Origin: Hymenobacter psychrophilus
GTDB lineage: Bacteria > Bacteroidota > Bacteroidia > Cytophagales > Hymenobacteraceae
Direction: 5' to 3'
Assembly: GCF_900107135.1 (NCBI RefSeq)
Contig: NZ_FNOV01000013.1
Coordinates: 1-64,000, forward strand
Length of the DNA stretch: 64,000 bases
The position numbers and the translations under genes were made by a program. Below are positions 1 through 8,187 of this stretch, one piece after another. The number at the start of each line of letters is the position of its first letter. Position 1 is the stretch's first letter. The notes beneath the pieces were generated by a model, which saw only the letters and a program-made list of their open reading frames with translations, did not search any database and was not told where the DNA came from.

Positions 1-318
1 GGGTGCAGCAGGTCACGGGCCAAAAAGTGCAGGTGGCCTATGTCGACCAGGGCTACACGGGCGAAAACGCCGCGTATGCTGCCGCCGTGCACGATATTGA
101 CTTACAGGTTATTGCCAAGCCCGAAGGCCAAACCGGCTTTGTGCTGCTGCCCCGCCGCTGGGTCGTCGAACGCAGCTTCGGCTGGGCCGCCCGCTTCCGA
201 CGCTTGGCTCGTGACTACGAACGCCTGGCCCTGACCATGCAGCAATTTCACTTCCTGGCCTTTGTCACGCTCCTGCTGGCAAAAGGCGTTTTCCGGGCCA
301 CCAGTCCATAACAGGCTC
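1..318 (+). mobile_element. right end of an IS5-family insertion sequence
   Basis: The element holds the 3' part of a DDE transposase and stops close to position 318. From there leftwards the reverse strand begins GAGCCTGTTATGGAC, which I take to be the terminal inverted repeat. From about 319 the DNA becomes the coding sequence of an interrupted outer-membrane protein gene read on the minus strand. The left end lies outside the window, so the repeat and the target duplication cannot be confirmed. The boundary is inferred from where homology changes. Confidence 0.7.
3..311 (+). CDS. IS5-family transposase, C-terminal part (cut by window edge)
   Basis: This is the last 102 residues of a transposase; the reading frame is open at the window start, so the true start is upstream. 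The segment AYVDQGYTGENA carries the second catalytic Asp of IS5-type DDE enzymes. RRWVVERSFGWAARFRRL matches the C-terminal block that carries the catalytic Glu and the Arg pair of this family. It would catalyse cut-and-paste movement of the surrounding element. The stop codon lies only a few bases before the inferred IS end, as is usual for compact IS elements. Whether the whole enzyme is intact cannot be seen. Confidence 0.82.
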   Translation: MQQVTGQKVQVAYVDQGYTGENAAYAAAVHDIDLQVIAKPEGQTGFVLLPRRWVVERSFGWAARFRRLARDYERLALTMQQFHFLAFVTLLLAKGVFRATSP

Positions 319-556
319 TAAAGCCCGGCGAAAAGCTGAACTCGGAGCGTTGGAACATGCCCAGTCCGGCCGGGTTCACGAGTACCGAGCCGTAGTCGCC
401 GCCCACGGCGGCGGTGGCCCCGCCCAGGCCCAGGGTGCGGGCCGTACCCACCGGCTGCGACTGGGAAAAGCGCAGGGCATCTGCCTGATATTGGGCAAAG
501 GCGTGGCTGGCCGTACCCATCAGGGCAACGGCAAGCCCGTATTTCAGGGTTTTCAT
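319..556 (-). pseudogene. outer-membrane transport protein (OMPP1/FadL-like), N-terminal remnant cut by the IS
   Basis: The frame starts with a clear signal peptide (MKTLKYGLAVALMGTASHAFAQ). It continues with PVGTARTLGLGGATAAVGGD and then a VNPAGLGMF motif. This is the N-terminal signature of Bacteroidota FadL/TodX-like barrels, in which the Asn-Pro-Ala-Gly turn is conserved. After about 79 residues (FSFSPGF) the sequence runs into IS DNA and the remaining frame is transposon-derived. A normal family member has 400-550 residues, so almost the entire barrel is missing here. The rest may lie on the other side of the IS, outside the window. The native start ATG (554-556) and its upstream region survive. 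Confidence 0.72.
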
Positions 557-657
557 AAGAAGAAGGAAAGGAGTAGCCCAACGCGGCCCGACCCTAAGCC
601 GGACCGCTTCTTACAGGCAGATAAATAAAGAAAGCCGATAGCCTAACCAGCAGCAGT

Positions 658-2004
658 TTAGCGTACCCGTCCGCGGCCACCGCTATTTCCACCCGAGGAA
701 CCGCTGTTGCCCGGCGAGGAGGACGAAGGAGAAGACGAGCGGCTTGGCTCCGAGTAGGAGCGCGAAGGCTGGGAAGGCTGCGAGTATGACTGCGCAGGCT
801 CGGAGTAGGAGCGGGTAGGCTCCGAGTACGAGCGGCGTTCGGTAGTGCGCTGCCGCTGGGGTTGGGCCGTGCCCGAGTTGCTGTTGTTGTCGCCGCTGTA
901 GTAGGTTGCGCGACGGCCGCGCCCCGACTGGGGCTGGTCGGCGGCCGGACGGTCTACCATGCGCCCGCTGGAGGCTGGCGCGCCGTTGTTGGCCGCCGAG
1001 TTGTCGAGTACGCGCCAGCGGCGGGTGTCGTCGGCTGGCTGGCTGGCCGTAGCGGCGCCGGGCATCGATTGAGTATCGCGGAAACGGCTGGTGCGGGAGC
1101 CGGATTCGGTTGCGCTGGCTGGCTGACCGCTGGCCGAGCTGCTGCCGTTGCCAGCGGTTACGTCGCGTACCCGGCCACGGCCGTTGTACTGGCCGGCGGG
1201 CGTATTAACGCTGCCATTGCCAGGCGTAACAAAACGGCCTTCCTGTACTACCCGGCTGCGGCCGGGGCTGGCCGCGCTGGCCGAACCATTCGGTACATCG
1301 GCCAGGCCGGCACCGTTGCCGGTGCGCGAACGACGCGGCCCGTAGGTTACGTTACGAGCCGGGCGGTCGGCACCCACTCCGTAGTAGCCATTGTTGCCGT
1401 AATAACCGCCGTTGTTATAATACCCGTTGCCGTAATATCCACCTCCGTAAAGGCCACCGCCCCATCCCCCGAAGCCATTATAGGCCCATGGATTACCCCA
1501 ACCGCCAAAACGGTTGAAGCCCCAGGGGTTGCCCCAGCCGAAACCGATATTGATGGTCAGCCCACCGTAGCCGTAGTGAGGCCGGTAGAAGGGGTCGTAG
1601 AAACCGTAGGGGGAATAGCCGAAGGGCGAATAGGGGGAGTAGCCGATAATGGGCGCGCCATAGCCATAGAAGAACGGATCGGCATAGGGGAAGCTATAGT
1701 AGCCCAGGCTGCCGCCGCGGTAGTTGTTGCGGTAGTTATTGCGCTGCGGCGAGGAGGCGTAATAGTCATCGTCATAATACTCGCTTTCGCCGCCGCGGGC
1801 ACTGCTGCCGTTGTAGTCGGGGTTAACTACGTCGCCGGGGTCGCCAACCGGGGCCGACTGGGCAACCGGCATTGCCGTTACCTTATCGGCGGCCGAGTAG
1901 TACATGCCGTCGTTTTCGGTGGTCGCTAAGTTAGACGTGGTGGCGCACCCTCCCAGCGTCAGCAGGGCCAGGGCGGGTAAGAAGGAGGGAAGGTGCTTTT
2001 TCAT
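658..2004 (-). CDS. low-complexity Tyr/Gly/Asn-rich lipoprotein
   Basis: I do not recognise a functional family. The protein of about 448 residues begins MKKHLPSFLPALALLTLGGC, a lipoprotein signal with the lipobox LGGC, so it is probably anchored in the outer membrane. The frame stays open upstream, but this ATG fits the signal peptide and was chosen. An acidic stretch (residues 50-85) leads into a region of roughly 100 residues built almost only of Tyr, Gly, Asn, Pro, Phe and Trp. The second half is rich in Arg, Ser and Gly, with imperfect repeats of SYSEP near the C-terminus, then a Ser-rich tract and GRGRVR at the end. The composition suggests a disordered, possibly self-associating surface protein; that is inference. 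It is divergent from proS and probably shares its 190-bp upstream region. Confidence 0.75.
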   Translation of the reverse strand: MKKHLPSFLPALALLTLGGCATTSNLATTENDGMYYSAADKVTAMPVAQSAPVGDPGDVVNPDYNGSSARGGESEYYDDDYYASSPQRNNYRNNYRGGSLGYYSFPYADPFFYGYGAPIIGYSPYSPFGYSPYGFYDPFYRPHYGYGGLTINIGFGWGNPWGFNRFGGWGNPWAYNGFGGWGGGLYGGGYYGNGYYNNGGYYGNNGYYGVGADRPARNVTYGPRRSRTGNGAGLADVPNGSASAASPGRSRVVQEGRFVTPGNGSVNTPAGQYNGRGRVRDVTAGNGSSSASGQPASATESGSRTSRFRDTQSMPGAATASQPADDTRRWRVLDNSAANNGAPASSGRMVDRPAADQPQSGRGRRATYYSGDNNSNSGTAQPQRQRTTERRSYSEPTRSYSEPAQSYSQPSQPSRSYSEPSRSSSPSSSSPGNSGSSGGNSGGRGRVR

Positions 2005-2194
2005 GATACTTGCGCGTAAAGTTTGGATCAGGCGGGTGGAGGAAAGAGGAGGGCCAGAGGCTAACGGACCGCCAAAGCCCAATTCCTCCGGATATTATAA
2101 CGTAATTTCGCCCCGAAACGGTGCCATTTTCCTAGGACAAATCTTGTACCAGAAAACGGAACTTTTTCATCCTTTTCTTCAAGATACTCCGATT

Positions 2195-3670
2195 ATGAGC
2201 AAAAGTTTGCCCAAGCGTAGCGAAGATTATTCGCTCTGGTACAACGAACTAGTGAAGCGGGCCGGCCTGGCCGAGAATTCGGCCGTACGCGGTTGCATGG
2301 TCATCAAGCCCTACGGCTACGCCATCTGGGAGAAGATGCAGCGCACGCTCGACGACATGTTCAAGCGTACCGGCCATGAAAACGCCTATTTCCCGCTTTT
2401 CGTGCCCAAAAGCCTGTTCGAGGCCGAGGAGAAAAACGCCGAGGGCTTCGCCAAAGAGTGCGCCGTGGTAACCCACTACCGCCTCCAGAACGACCCCGAC
2501 CGGCCCGGCAAGCTGCGCGTCGACCCCAATGCCAAACTCGAAGAGGAGCTCATTGTTCGCCCCACCTCCGAGGCCATCATCTGGAGCACCTACAAAGGCT
2601 GGATTCAAAGCTACCGCGACCTGCCGCTACTCATCAACCAATGGGCCAACGTGGTGCGCTGGGAGATGCGCACCCGGCTGTTTCTGCGCACCGCCGAGTT
2701 TCTGTGGCAGGAAGGCCACACGGCCCACGCCACCGAGGGCGAAGCCGTAGCCGAAACCCGCCAGATGCTGGATGTGTACGCCCAGTTCGCCGAAGAGTGG
2801 ATGGCGCTGCCCGTTGTAAAGGGTGTGAAAACGGAGAACGAGCGGTTTGCCGGCGCCGTGGATACCTATTGTATTGAGGGGCTGATGCAGGACGGCAAGG
2901 CCCTGCAGGCCGGTACCTCGCACTTCCTGGGCCAGAACTTCGCCAAGGCCTTCGACGTGCAGTTCCAGACCAAGGAAGGCGGCCTGGAGTACGTGTGGGG
3001 TACGAGCTGGGGCGTGAGCACCCGCCTGATGGGGGCGCTGGTTATGGCCCACTCCGACGACGAGGGTCTGGTGCTGCCGCCCAAGCTGGCCCCGATTCAG
3101 GTGGTGATTGTGCCCATTTACAAAACCGGCCAGCTCGAGGAGGTAATGGAGCGTATCCGGCCCATGCAGATGGGCCTGATTGCGCGCGGCATCTCGGTAA
3201 AAGTGGACGACCGCGACACCGAGCGGCCGGGCTTTAAGTTTGCTGAGTGGGAGCTGAAAGGTGTGCCCGTGCGCCTGGCCGTGGGCCTGCGCGACCTGGA
3301 GGCCGGCACCGTGGAGGTGGCCCGGCGCGACACCAAGGAGAAAATGACCCTGCCGTTGGCCGACATTGTCAACAGCGTCGACTCGCTGCTGGCTGACATT
3401 CAGCAGAACATTTACCAGCGGGCCCTGCGCTTTCGCGAAACCCACACCACCCGCGTCGAGAGCTACGAGGAGTTCAAACAGGTGCTCGATACCACGGCCG
3501 GCTTCGTGCTGGCCCACTACGATGGCACCTCCGAAACGGAGGAGCGCATCAAGGAGGAAACCAAAGCCACCATCCGCTGCCTGGCCCTCAACGAGCCCGA
3601 CGAGGACGGCGTCTGCATGCTAACCGGCAAGCCTTCGGTGCGCCGGGCGTATTTTGCCCGGGCCTACTAG
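2195..3670 (+). CDS. proS: prolyl-tRNA synthetase (archaeal/eukaryal type)
   Basis: This class II synthetase (491 residues) charges tRNA-Pro with proline in the cytoplasm. Motif 2 is visible as RPTSEAIIW and RWEMRTRLFLRTAEFLWQEG. GTSHFLGQNFAKAF and TSWGVSTRLMGALV form the active-site core. The anticodon-binding domain starts near residue 290 and is followed by the C-terminal domain that ends in Tyr, a hallmark of the short ProS type without the bacterial editing insertion. The frame is open far upstream into the divergent lipoprotein gene; the ATG giving MSKSLPKRSEDYSLWYNELV matches family N-termini. It appears monocistronic and ends at a strong hairpin. Confidence 0.96.
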   Translation: MSKSLPKRSEDYSLWYNELVKRAGLAENSAVRGCMVIKPYGYAIWEKMQRTLDDMFKRTGHENAYFPLFVPKSLFEAEEKNAEGFAKECAVVTHYRLQNDPDRPGKLRVDPNAKLEEELIVRPTSEAIIWSTYKGWIQSYRDLPLLINQWANVVRWEMRTRLFLRTAEFLWQEGHTAHATEGEAVAETRQMLDVYAQFAEEWMALPVVKGVKTENERFAGAVDTYCIEGLMQDGKALQAGTSHFLGQNFAKAFDVQFQTKEGGLEYVWGTSWGVSTRLMGALVMAHSDDEGLVLPPKLAPIQVVIVPIYKTGQLEEVMERIRPMQMGLIARGISVKVDDRDTERPGFKFAEWELKGVPVRLAVGLRDLEAGTVEVARRDTKEKMTLPLADIVNSVDSLLADIQQNIYQRALRFRETHTTRVESYEEFKQVLDTTAGFVLAHYDGTSETEERIKEETKATIRCLALNEPDEDGVCMLTGKPSVRRAYFARAY

Positions 3671-3711
3671 ACCACGGATCAGCCCAGATTTTACCAGATT
3701 TCACGAATAAT
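3671..3711. repeat. degenerate ATC-CGGATT intergenic repeat
   Basis: The stretch ACCACGGATCAGCCCAGATT, continuing with a CAGATTTCACGAAT-like part, is a decayed relative of the repeat arm seen just after sucB (15894-15937). As there, it begins directly after the stop codon and sits beside an intrinsic terminator. Only one arm is recognisable. Assigned by eye. Confidence 0.45.
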
Positions 3712-3715
3712 TGAA

Positions 3716-3756
3716 CAAGGACAGGCCCGCCAATCGGCGGGCCTGTCCTTGTTTTT
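3716..3756. terminator. intrinsic terminator between proS and the Gre-like gene
   Basis: Perfect 16-bp arms (3716-3731 and 3736-3751) close on the loop AATC and are followed by TTTTT on the plus strand. It ends proS. The convergent gene on the other strand has only a weak T-run here. Confidence 0.88.
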
Positions 3757-3798
3757 GGTTAGGCAGGATTCAGAAGCTTGGCTTCTCGTTTTCAACGC

Positions 3799-4311
3799 TC
3801 ACCTGTACTCAACCGCAATAACCTCCACTTCCTCCTGCTTTGGGCCCAGCTGCAACGCTACGCGCTGGCCGAGCTTGGCGCCTTGCACGGCGCGGGCAAT
3901 AGGGGCAACGAAGGCAATTTTTCCCTCGGCCACATTGGCCTCATCCACGCCTACTATGGTGAATTGGCGCTCGGGCGCTTTACCAGTGGTGGAGCGCAAC
4001 GTTACGCGGGCACCAAAACGGACTTCGCCAGCGGGCTGGGTGGCGGGGTCGACAAGCTTGGCGCTGGCCAGGCGGTCGTTGAGGGCGGCAAGCTGGCCGT
4101 TAAGCAGTGTCAGGCGGCGGGTGCGGTCGGCGTCGTTGTCGTGGTTGGCCTCGGCTGCGGTGCGGGCCGCTTCGAGCTCCGTCAGTTCCTGGCGCAGCTG
4201 CTCCAGGCCCGTAGGTGTCACGTAATTGGCCGAGCCCGGCGGCAGGGCCGGCCGGGGCGGAATGATGGGGGCTTCGAGAGAATCGTCTTCCTTGGTAAAT
4301 GCGCGGCTCAT
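3799..4311 (-). CDS. GreA/GreB-family transcription elongation factor
   Basis: The 170-residue protein has the Gre layout: an N-terminal coiled coil (about 35-90, starting YVTPTGLEQLRQELTELEAA) and a C-terminal FKBP-like globular domain (about 95-165, with VRFGARVTL and a QFTIVGVDEANVAEGKIAF segment). Gre factors enter the RNA polymerase secondary channel and stimulate cleavage of backtracked RNA through acidic residues at the coiled-coil tip. Here the tip reads EANHDNDADRTRR, so acidic residues are present. The first 30 residues are a Pro-rich extension. Whether it acts like GreA, GreB or a polymerase-binding relative cannot be decided from sequence alone. It converges on proS. Confidence 0.85.
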   Translation of the reverse strand: MSRAFTKEDDSLEAPIIPPRPALPPGSANYVTPTGLEQLRQELTELEAARTAAEANHDNDADRTRRLTLLNGQLAALNDRLASAKLVDPATQPAGEVRFGARVTLRSTTGKAPERQFTIVGVDEANVAEGKIAFVAPIARAVQGAKLGQRVALQLGPKQEEVEVIAVEYR

Positions 4312-4414
4312 ACCCGGTTTAACGCGGCGCTGCGGTGGGGGTTGCCAATATAGATGCGGCAGTTACTGTGGGGTTTCTGCGTATCTTTTCCCCACTAAAC
4401 TACTCTGCCTGTTT

Positions 4415-4882
4415 ATGGATTGGCTAACAATTGCGCTACTTCTGTTTTTCGGCCTCGCCTTTTTGGTTGTCGAAGTCATCCTCATCCCTGGCACTACGGT
4501 AGTGGGGCTGGTGGGCTTCGCGCTGCTGGCAGTAGGCATCTGGTTCAGCTACCGCGACTTCGGCAGCACCACCGGCCATATCCTGCTCTCGGCCTCGGCG
4601 GTGTTCGTGGGCGTGATGGTATATGTTGGGCTGCGACCCCGCAACCTCGATAAAGTAGCCCTCACGCAACAAAACCACGGGCATGTGCTCGATGTGCGCC
4701 AGGCCGATGTGGCCCCCGGCGCGGTGGGTCGCACGCTGTCGGCCCTGCGCCCCGCCGGCACGGCCCTCTTCGCCGACGACCGCCGGGAGGTAACCACCCG
4801 CGGCGAGTTCGTGGCCGCCGGCTCCGAAGTACTGGTCGTCGGTATCGAGCACAACCGCATCGTCGTTCAGCAGGTCGCCTGA
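4415..4882 (+). CDS. NfeD-like membrane protein (short form)
   Basis: The 155-residue protein has three membrane segments (about 4-24, 28-46 and 56-76), with FLVVEVILIPGTTVVGLVGF in the first pair. A soluble C-terminal beta-barrel domain follows (about 90-155, ending GIEHNRIVVQQVA). This is the short NfeD type without the serine-protease part. Such proteins are known to act with SPFH/flotillin proteins in membrane microdomains. The next gene, 71 bp downstream on the same strand, is floA, so the pair is probably one transcription unit. The upstream in-frame extension overlaps the divergent Gre gene and was rejected. Confidence 0.9.
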   Translation: MDWLTIALLLFFGLAFLVVEVILIPGTTVVGLVGFALLAVGIWFSYRDFGSTTGHILLSASAVFVGVMVYVGLRPRNLDKVALTQQNHGHVLDVRQADVAPGAVGRTLSALRPAGTALFADDRREVTTRGEFVAAGSEVLVVGIEHNRIVVQQVA

Positions 4883-4953
4883 TTTTTAGGGCTTAGAAAC
4901 CTTCACCTTTCTTCTACGCCCTAACACCCGATTCCACCAACTCCCTATTCCTT

Positions 4954-5958
4954 ATGAATGAATTTCCCCTCATTCCGCTCATTGTGGGCGGCATCATCCT
5001 GCTGGTGTTCCTGTACTTCTTTCCGGTCAGCCTCTGGATTACGGCGCTGTTTTCGGGCGTGCGGGTGAGCCTTTTGCAACTCGCGTTCATGCGGGTGCGC
5101 AAGGTGCCACCATCCCTGATCGTCAACTCGATGATTACCTCCACTAAGGCCGGCCTGGCCCTTACGGCCAACGACCTGGAGACGCACTACCTGGCCGGCG
5201 GCAACGTGCCCAGCGTCATCAAGGCCCTCATTTCGGCCGACAAGGCGAATATTCCGCTGACTTTCAAGCAGGCCACCGCCATCGACCTGGCCGGCCGCGA
5301 CGTGTTTGCGGCCGTGACGACCAGCGTAAATCCCAAGGTAATTAACACGCCCAATGTGGCTGCCGTGGCGCAGGATGGCATTCAGCTCATCGCCAAGGCC
5401 CGCGTAACGGTGCGCGCCAACATTGCCCAGCTTGTGGGTGGGGCCGGCGAGGAAACCATTCTGGCCCGCGTGGGGGAGGGTATTGTGACCAGCATCGGCT
5501 CCTCCCGCTCGCATAAGGAAGTGCTCGAAAACCCCGACAAAATTTCCAAGCTTGTGCTCAGCAAGGGCCTCGACGCGGGTACGGCCTTCGAAATCCTGTC
5601 TATCGATATTGCCGATATCGACATAGGGGAGAACATCGGCGCCAAGCTGCAAATTGACCAGGCTACGGCCGACCTCAAAGTTGCCGAAGCCAAGGCCGAG
5701 GAGCGCCGTGCCATGGCCGTAGCCGTGGAGCAGGAAAACCGCGCTAAAACCCAGGAGGCCAAGGCCCGCGTAGTAGATGCTGAAGCCGAAATACCCAAGG
5801 CTATGGCCGAAGCGTTTCGCTCGGGCAACCTGGGCATCATGGACTACTACAAGATGCGTAACATTCAGTCGGACACCGATATGCGCGACTCCATTGCCAA
5901 CCCTGGCAATAGTGGCAACAGCGGTAAATCCAGCCGCGACGAAACCCGGCTGAGCTAG
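4954..5958 (+). CDS. floA: flotillin-like protein FloA
   Basis: The protein (334 residues) has one N-terminal membrane hairpin (IPLIVGGIILLVFLYFFPVS), then an SPFH domain with the FloA-typical run MITSTKAGLALTANDLETHY. It ends with an Ala/Glu/Lys-rich coiled-coil region (about 230-285) and a Ser/Gly/Asn-rich tail. FloA oligomerises on the inner membrane and organises functional membrane microdomains. Length and domain order match the family. The NfeD-like partner lies just upstream. Transcription probably ends at the hairpin at 6017-6069. Confidence 0.93.
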   Translation: MNEFPLIPLIVGGIILLVFLYFFPVSLWITALFSGVRVSLLQLAFMRVRKVPPSLIVNSMITSTKAGLALTANDLETHYLAGGNVPSVIKALISADKANIPLTFKQATAIDLAGRDVFAAVTTSVNPKVINTPNVAAVAQDGIQLIAKARVTVRANIAQLVGGAGEETILARVGEGIVTSIGSSRSHKEVLENPDKISKLVLSKGLDAGTAFEILSIDIADIDIGENIGAKLQIDQATADLKVAEAKAEERRAMAVAVEQENRAKTQEAKARVVDAEAEIPKAMAEAFRSGNLGIMDYYKMRNIQSDTDMRDSIANPGNSGNSGKSSRDETRLS

Positions 5959-5968
5959 GCTGATTTTA

Positions 5969-6132
5969 AGCTGTTAGCTGAGAGCTAACAGCTTTTCCGG
6001 TCAATATGCTGATGAAGAAAGGACCTTACTCAGCCTGAACAAATCGTTCGGGTTTGGTAAGGTCCTTTCACGTTACGCCACAAGGTTAATGGGCGGTCAG
6101 GCTAACAGCTATAAGCTCTCAGCTAACAGCTC
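5969..6132. repeat. outer inverted repeat (AGCTGTTAGC family) around a terminator
   Basis: The left arm is at 5969-5996 and the right arm at 6101-6132. Each holds tandem copies of AGCTGTTAGC or its complement, and the two arms are inverted relative to each other. The pair encloses the hairpin at 6017-6069 between the convergent floA and OmpA/PD40 genes. Related copies lie upstream of sucB (14143-14172) and inside sucB (15158-15190). Confidence 0.7.
6017..6069. terminator. bidirectional intrinsic terminator, floA / OmpA-PD40
   Basis: Perfect 13-bp outer arms (6017-6029 GAAAGGACCTTAC and 6057-6069) flank a second internal stem made by CCTGAAC and GTTCGGG. Short A and T runs on the two sides allow use by both convergent genes. 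Confidence 0.75.
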
Positions 6133-6141
6133 AAAACAGAA

Positions 6142-8187
6142 TCACTTCTTCGTAATCCGGAACTCGACGCGGCGGTTGAGTTTGCGGGTGTCTTCCTGGT
6201 CGTTGCTGGCTACGGGCTTGCTGCCACCAAAACCTTCGGTGCTGATGCGGCTGCCATTGATGCCTTTCTGGCCCAGGTACTTTTTCACCTCATTCACCCG
6301 GTCGAGGCTCAGCTTTACGTTCAGCTGCGGGTCGCCCTGGTTGTCGGTGTGGCCTTCGAGCCGGATTTCAATCTGTGGGTATTCCTTCAGAATAGCCACC
6401 AGGCGCAGCAACTCGGGGTAGGAGTTTTCGCGCAGGTAGTACTTGCTCTGGGTGAAGAAGATGTTGTTGAGCTTGATGGTCTGGCCCACGGCGAAGGGCA
6501 CCAGAAACAGGTCTTGATTTACCTCCGAGTACTTCTGGCGGTCGGTTACGTCGAGGTTGTCCGACTCGGCCAGATAGTCCTTGGCCTCGGCACGGTAGCC
6601 GTACTGGGTGCCCGAGGGCAGCACGATGGTGTAAGAGCCGTCGATGGGGCTGGTTTCGGCTACCCCTATTTCTTCGCCCGTAAGCAGGTTTTCGTAGCGA
6701 ATGGTGGCCGCTACCGGCTTCTTGGAACTGGCATCGAGCACCCGGCCCCGCACCAGCGTCACTACTTCGGGCCGGAAGGTGGGCTTGAGCGAGATGCGGA
6801 AAATGTCCTTCGAGCCCCCGGTGCCGTTGCGGGCTGATACCAGGTAGGCATCCTCACCGGCCGCCGACACCGTGTAGTAGGCATCGAAATCGGGCGAGTT
6901 GACGGTGGCGCCCAAGTTGCGGGGCTTAGTCCAGTTGGTCCAGGAGTCGTCGAGGCGTTTGGAGTAGAAAATGTCGCTCTTGCCGTAGCCGCCGCGGCCC
7001 TCTGAGGCAAAGTACAGTGTTTTGCCATCGGCAGCCAGGAAGGGCGCAAAATCGGCCTTTTTCGTGTTCACGCTGGGGCCCAGATTGCGCGGGCGGCTCC
7101 AGGTTTTGCCATCTTTGTTGAGGAAGCTCACGTACAAATCCTGCTCGCCCTGCCCGTCTTTGCGGTCCACGGCCATCAGCATCACCTTGCCCGAAGTGGC
7201 CAGGAAGAAGTCGACATTCTCGGCGTCGTCGTTGTAATAATCCTCAATCTCCACCTTCACAGGCGCACTCCAACCCGTGGCCGTGCGCCGGCTCAGGCTC
7301 GGGCCCTTGGGCACAATAGTACCATCGGGCTCGTACACGCCAATTACCAGCAACTGCTGGCCGTTGGCCGACACCGAGGCTACCCCGTTAGGGTCGCGAG
7401 GGGTGTTGATGGGGCTACCGATATTCTTAGCTGGGTTCCAGGCTTTCTTCTCGGCGTTGCCGAGGCTGCTCGACCACACATCCTGCGCGTCGCTGGCCCC
7501 ACCGCTGTTCTGCGGGCTTTCCTGGCGGGCAAAAAACAGCGTTCGGCCATCGGGCGATATAACCGGATGAGTGTCAACGTACTTTGAGTTTACGTTGGGC
7601 CCCAGGTTCACCATGGCCGAGTCGAAGCTGATGGCGCTTTCTTCGTTTTTGAACTCCTTTTTTACCATGGTGTCTACCACGTCGGCCACCCCGATGGCAT
7701 CAATCTGGTTGACACCGTTTACGGCCTTGGTGTTCATGGTAACCACCACGCCAATAGTGCGGTAGCTTGCTGCCGCAAAGGTGGCCTGCAGCGTACGGAA
7801 CTGTTCCGGGATGGGGCCGGGTGTATCGTTCTTATACACCTCATGCTTGCCGCCGCGCGTGTCCACCAGCTCGATTTTGGTGATGGAACCGGGGTTGAAA
7901 TTTTCTACCACCGATACCTGCCGGGCAATAACCGACTTGCTGAAGCGCACTTCTATCGACTCGCTGTTACCTGTTTTTTTCGGAATCCAGGCCTCGTTGC
8001 TGGCCTGGCCCAAGGGCGTGGCGTTGGGCTCACCCAGTACTTTTTCGGGCGAGAAGGCTTCTTTGCCCTCCGCTTTCTGCGAAGAAACCTCTACTACCTT
8101 CGCTGCCCATACTGCATGCTGAGCCTGGGCCAGTTCGCCACCTCCTATCAGCAAGCCTGCCAGAAGTAGTATTTTCTTACTGTTCAT
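6142..8187 (-). CDS. OmpA-family protein with PD40 beta-propeller repeats
   Basis: The 681-residue exported protein starts with a signal peptide ending GELAQAQ. In order it shows a discoidin-like N-terminal domain (about 25-170), WD40-like PD40 repeats (about 195-470, with VISPDGRTLFFAR and FAPFLAADGKTLYFASEG), a carboxypeptidase-regulatory-like fold (about 475-560, RGRVLDASSKKPVAATIRYE) and an OmpA peptidoglycan-binding domain. The OmpA signature is RLEGHTDNQGDPQLNVKLS, ending LNRRVEFRITKK. It should tie the outer membrane to peptidoglycan. Related PD40-OmpA proteins such as PorE/SprE belong to type IX secretion, but this one lacks their TPR part, so that role is only a possibility. It is divergent from the oxygenase gene. 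Confidence 0.88.
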   Translation of the reverse strand: MNSKKILLLAGLLIGGGELAQAQHAVWAAKVVEVSSQKAEGKEAFSPEKVLGEPNATPLGQASNEAWIPKKTGNSESIEVRFSKSVIARQVSVVENFNPGSITKIELVDTRGGKHEVYKNDTPGPIPEQFRTLQATFAAASYRTIGVVVTMNTKAVNGVNQIDAIGVADVVDTMVKKEFKNEESAISFDSAMVNLGPNVNSKYVDTHPVISPDGRTLFFARQESPQNSGGASDAQDVWSSSLGNAEKKAWNPAKNIGSPINTPRDPNGVASVSANGQQLLVIGVYEPDGTIVPKGPSLSRRTATGWSAPVKVEIEDYYNDDAENVDFFLATSGKVMLMAVDRKDGQGEQDLYVSFLNKDGKTWSRPRNLGPSVNTKKADFAPFLAADGKTLYFASEGRGGYGKSDIFYSKRLDDSWTNWTKPRNLGATVNSPDFDAYYTVSAAGEDAYLVSARNGTGGSKDIFRISLKPTFRPEVVTLVRGRVLDASSKKPVAATIRYENLLTGEEIGVAETSPIDGSYTIVLPSGTQYGYRAEAKDYLAESDNLDVTDRQKYSEVNQDLFLVPFAVGQTIKLNNIFFTQSKYYLRENSYPELLRLVAILKEYPQIEIRLEGHTDNQGDPQLNVKLSLDRVNEVKKYLGQKGINGSRISTEGFGGSKPVASNDQEDTRKLNRRVEFRITKK

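Noticed and set aside
862..1929. Long plus-strand open frame opposite the low-complexity lipoprotein
   Set aside because: Its product is almost only Ala, Val, Gly and Arg, the mirror of the Tyr/Gly/Ser-rich gene. The minus-strand frame has a signal peptide and lipobox.
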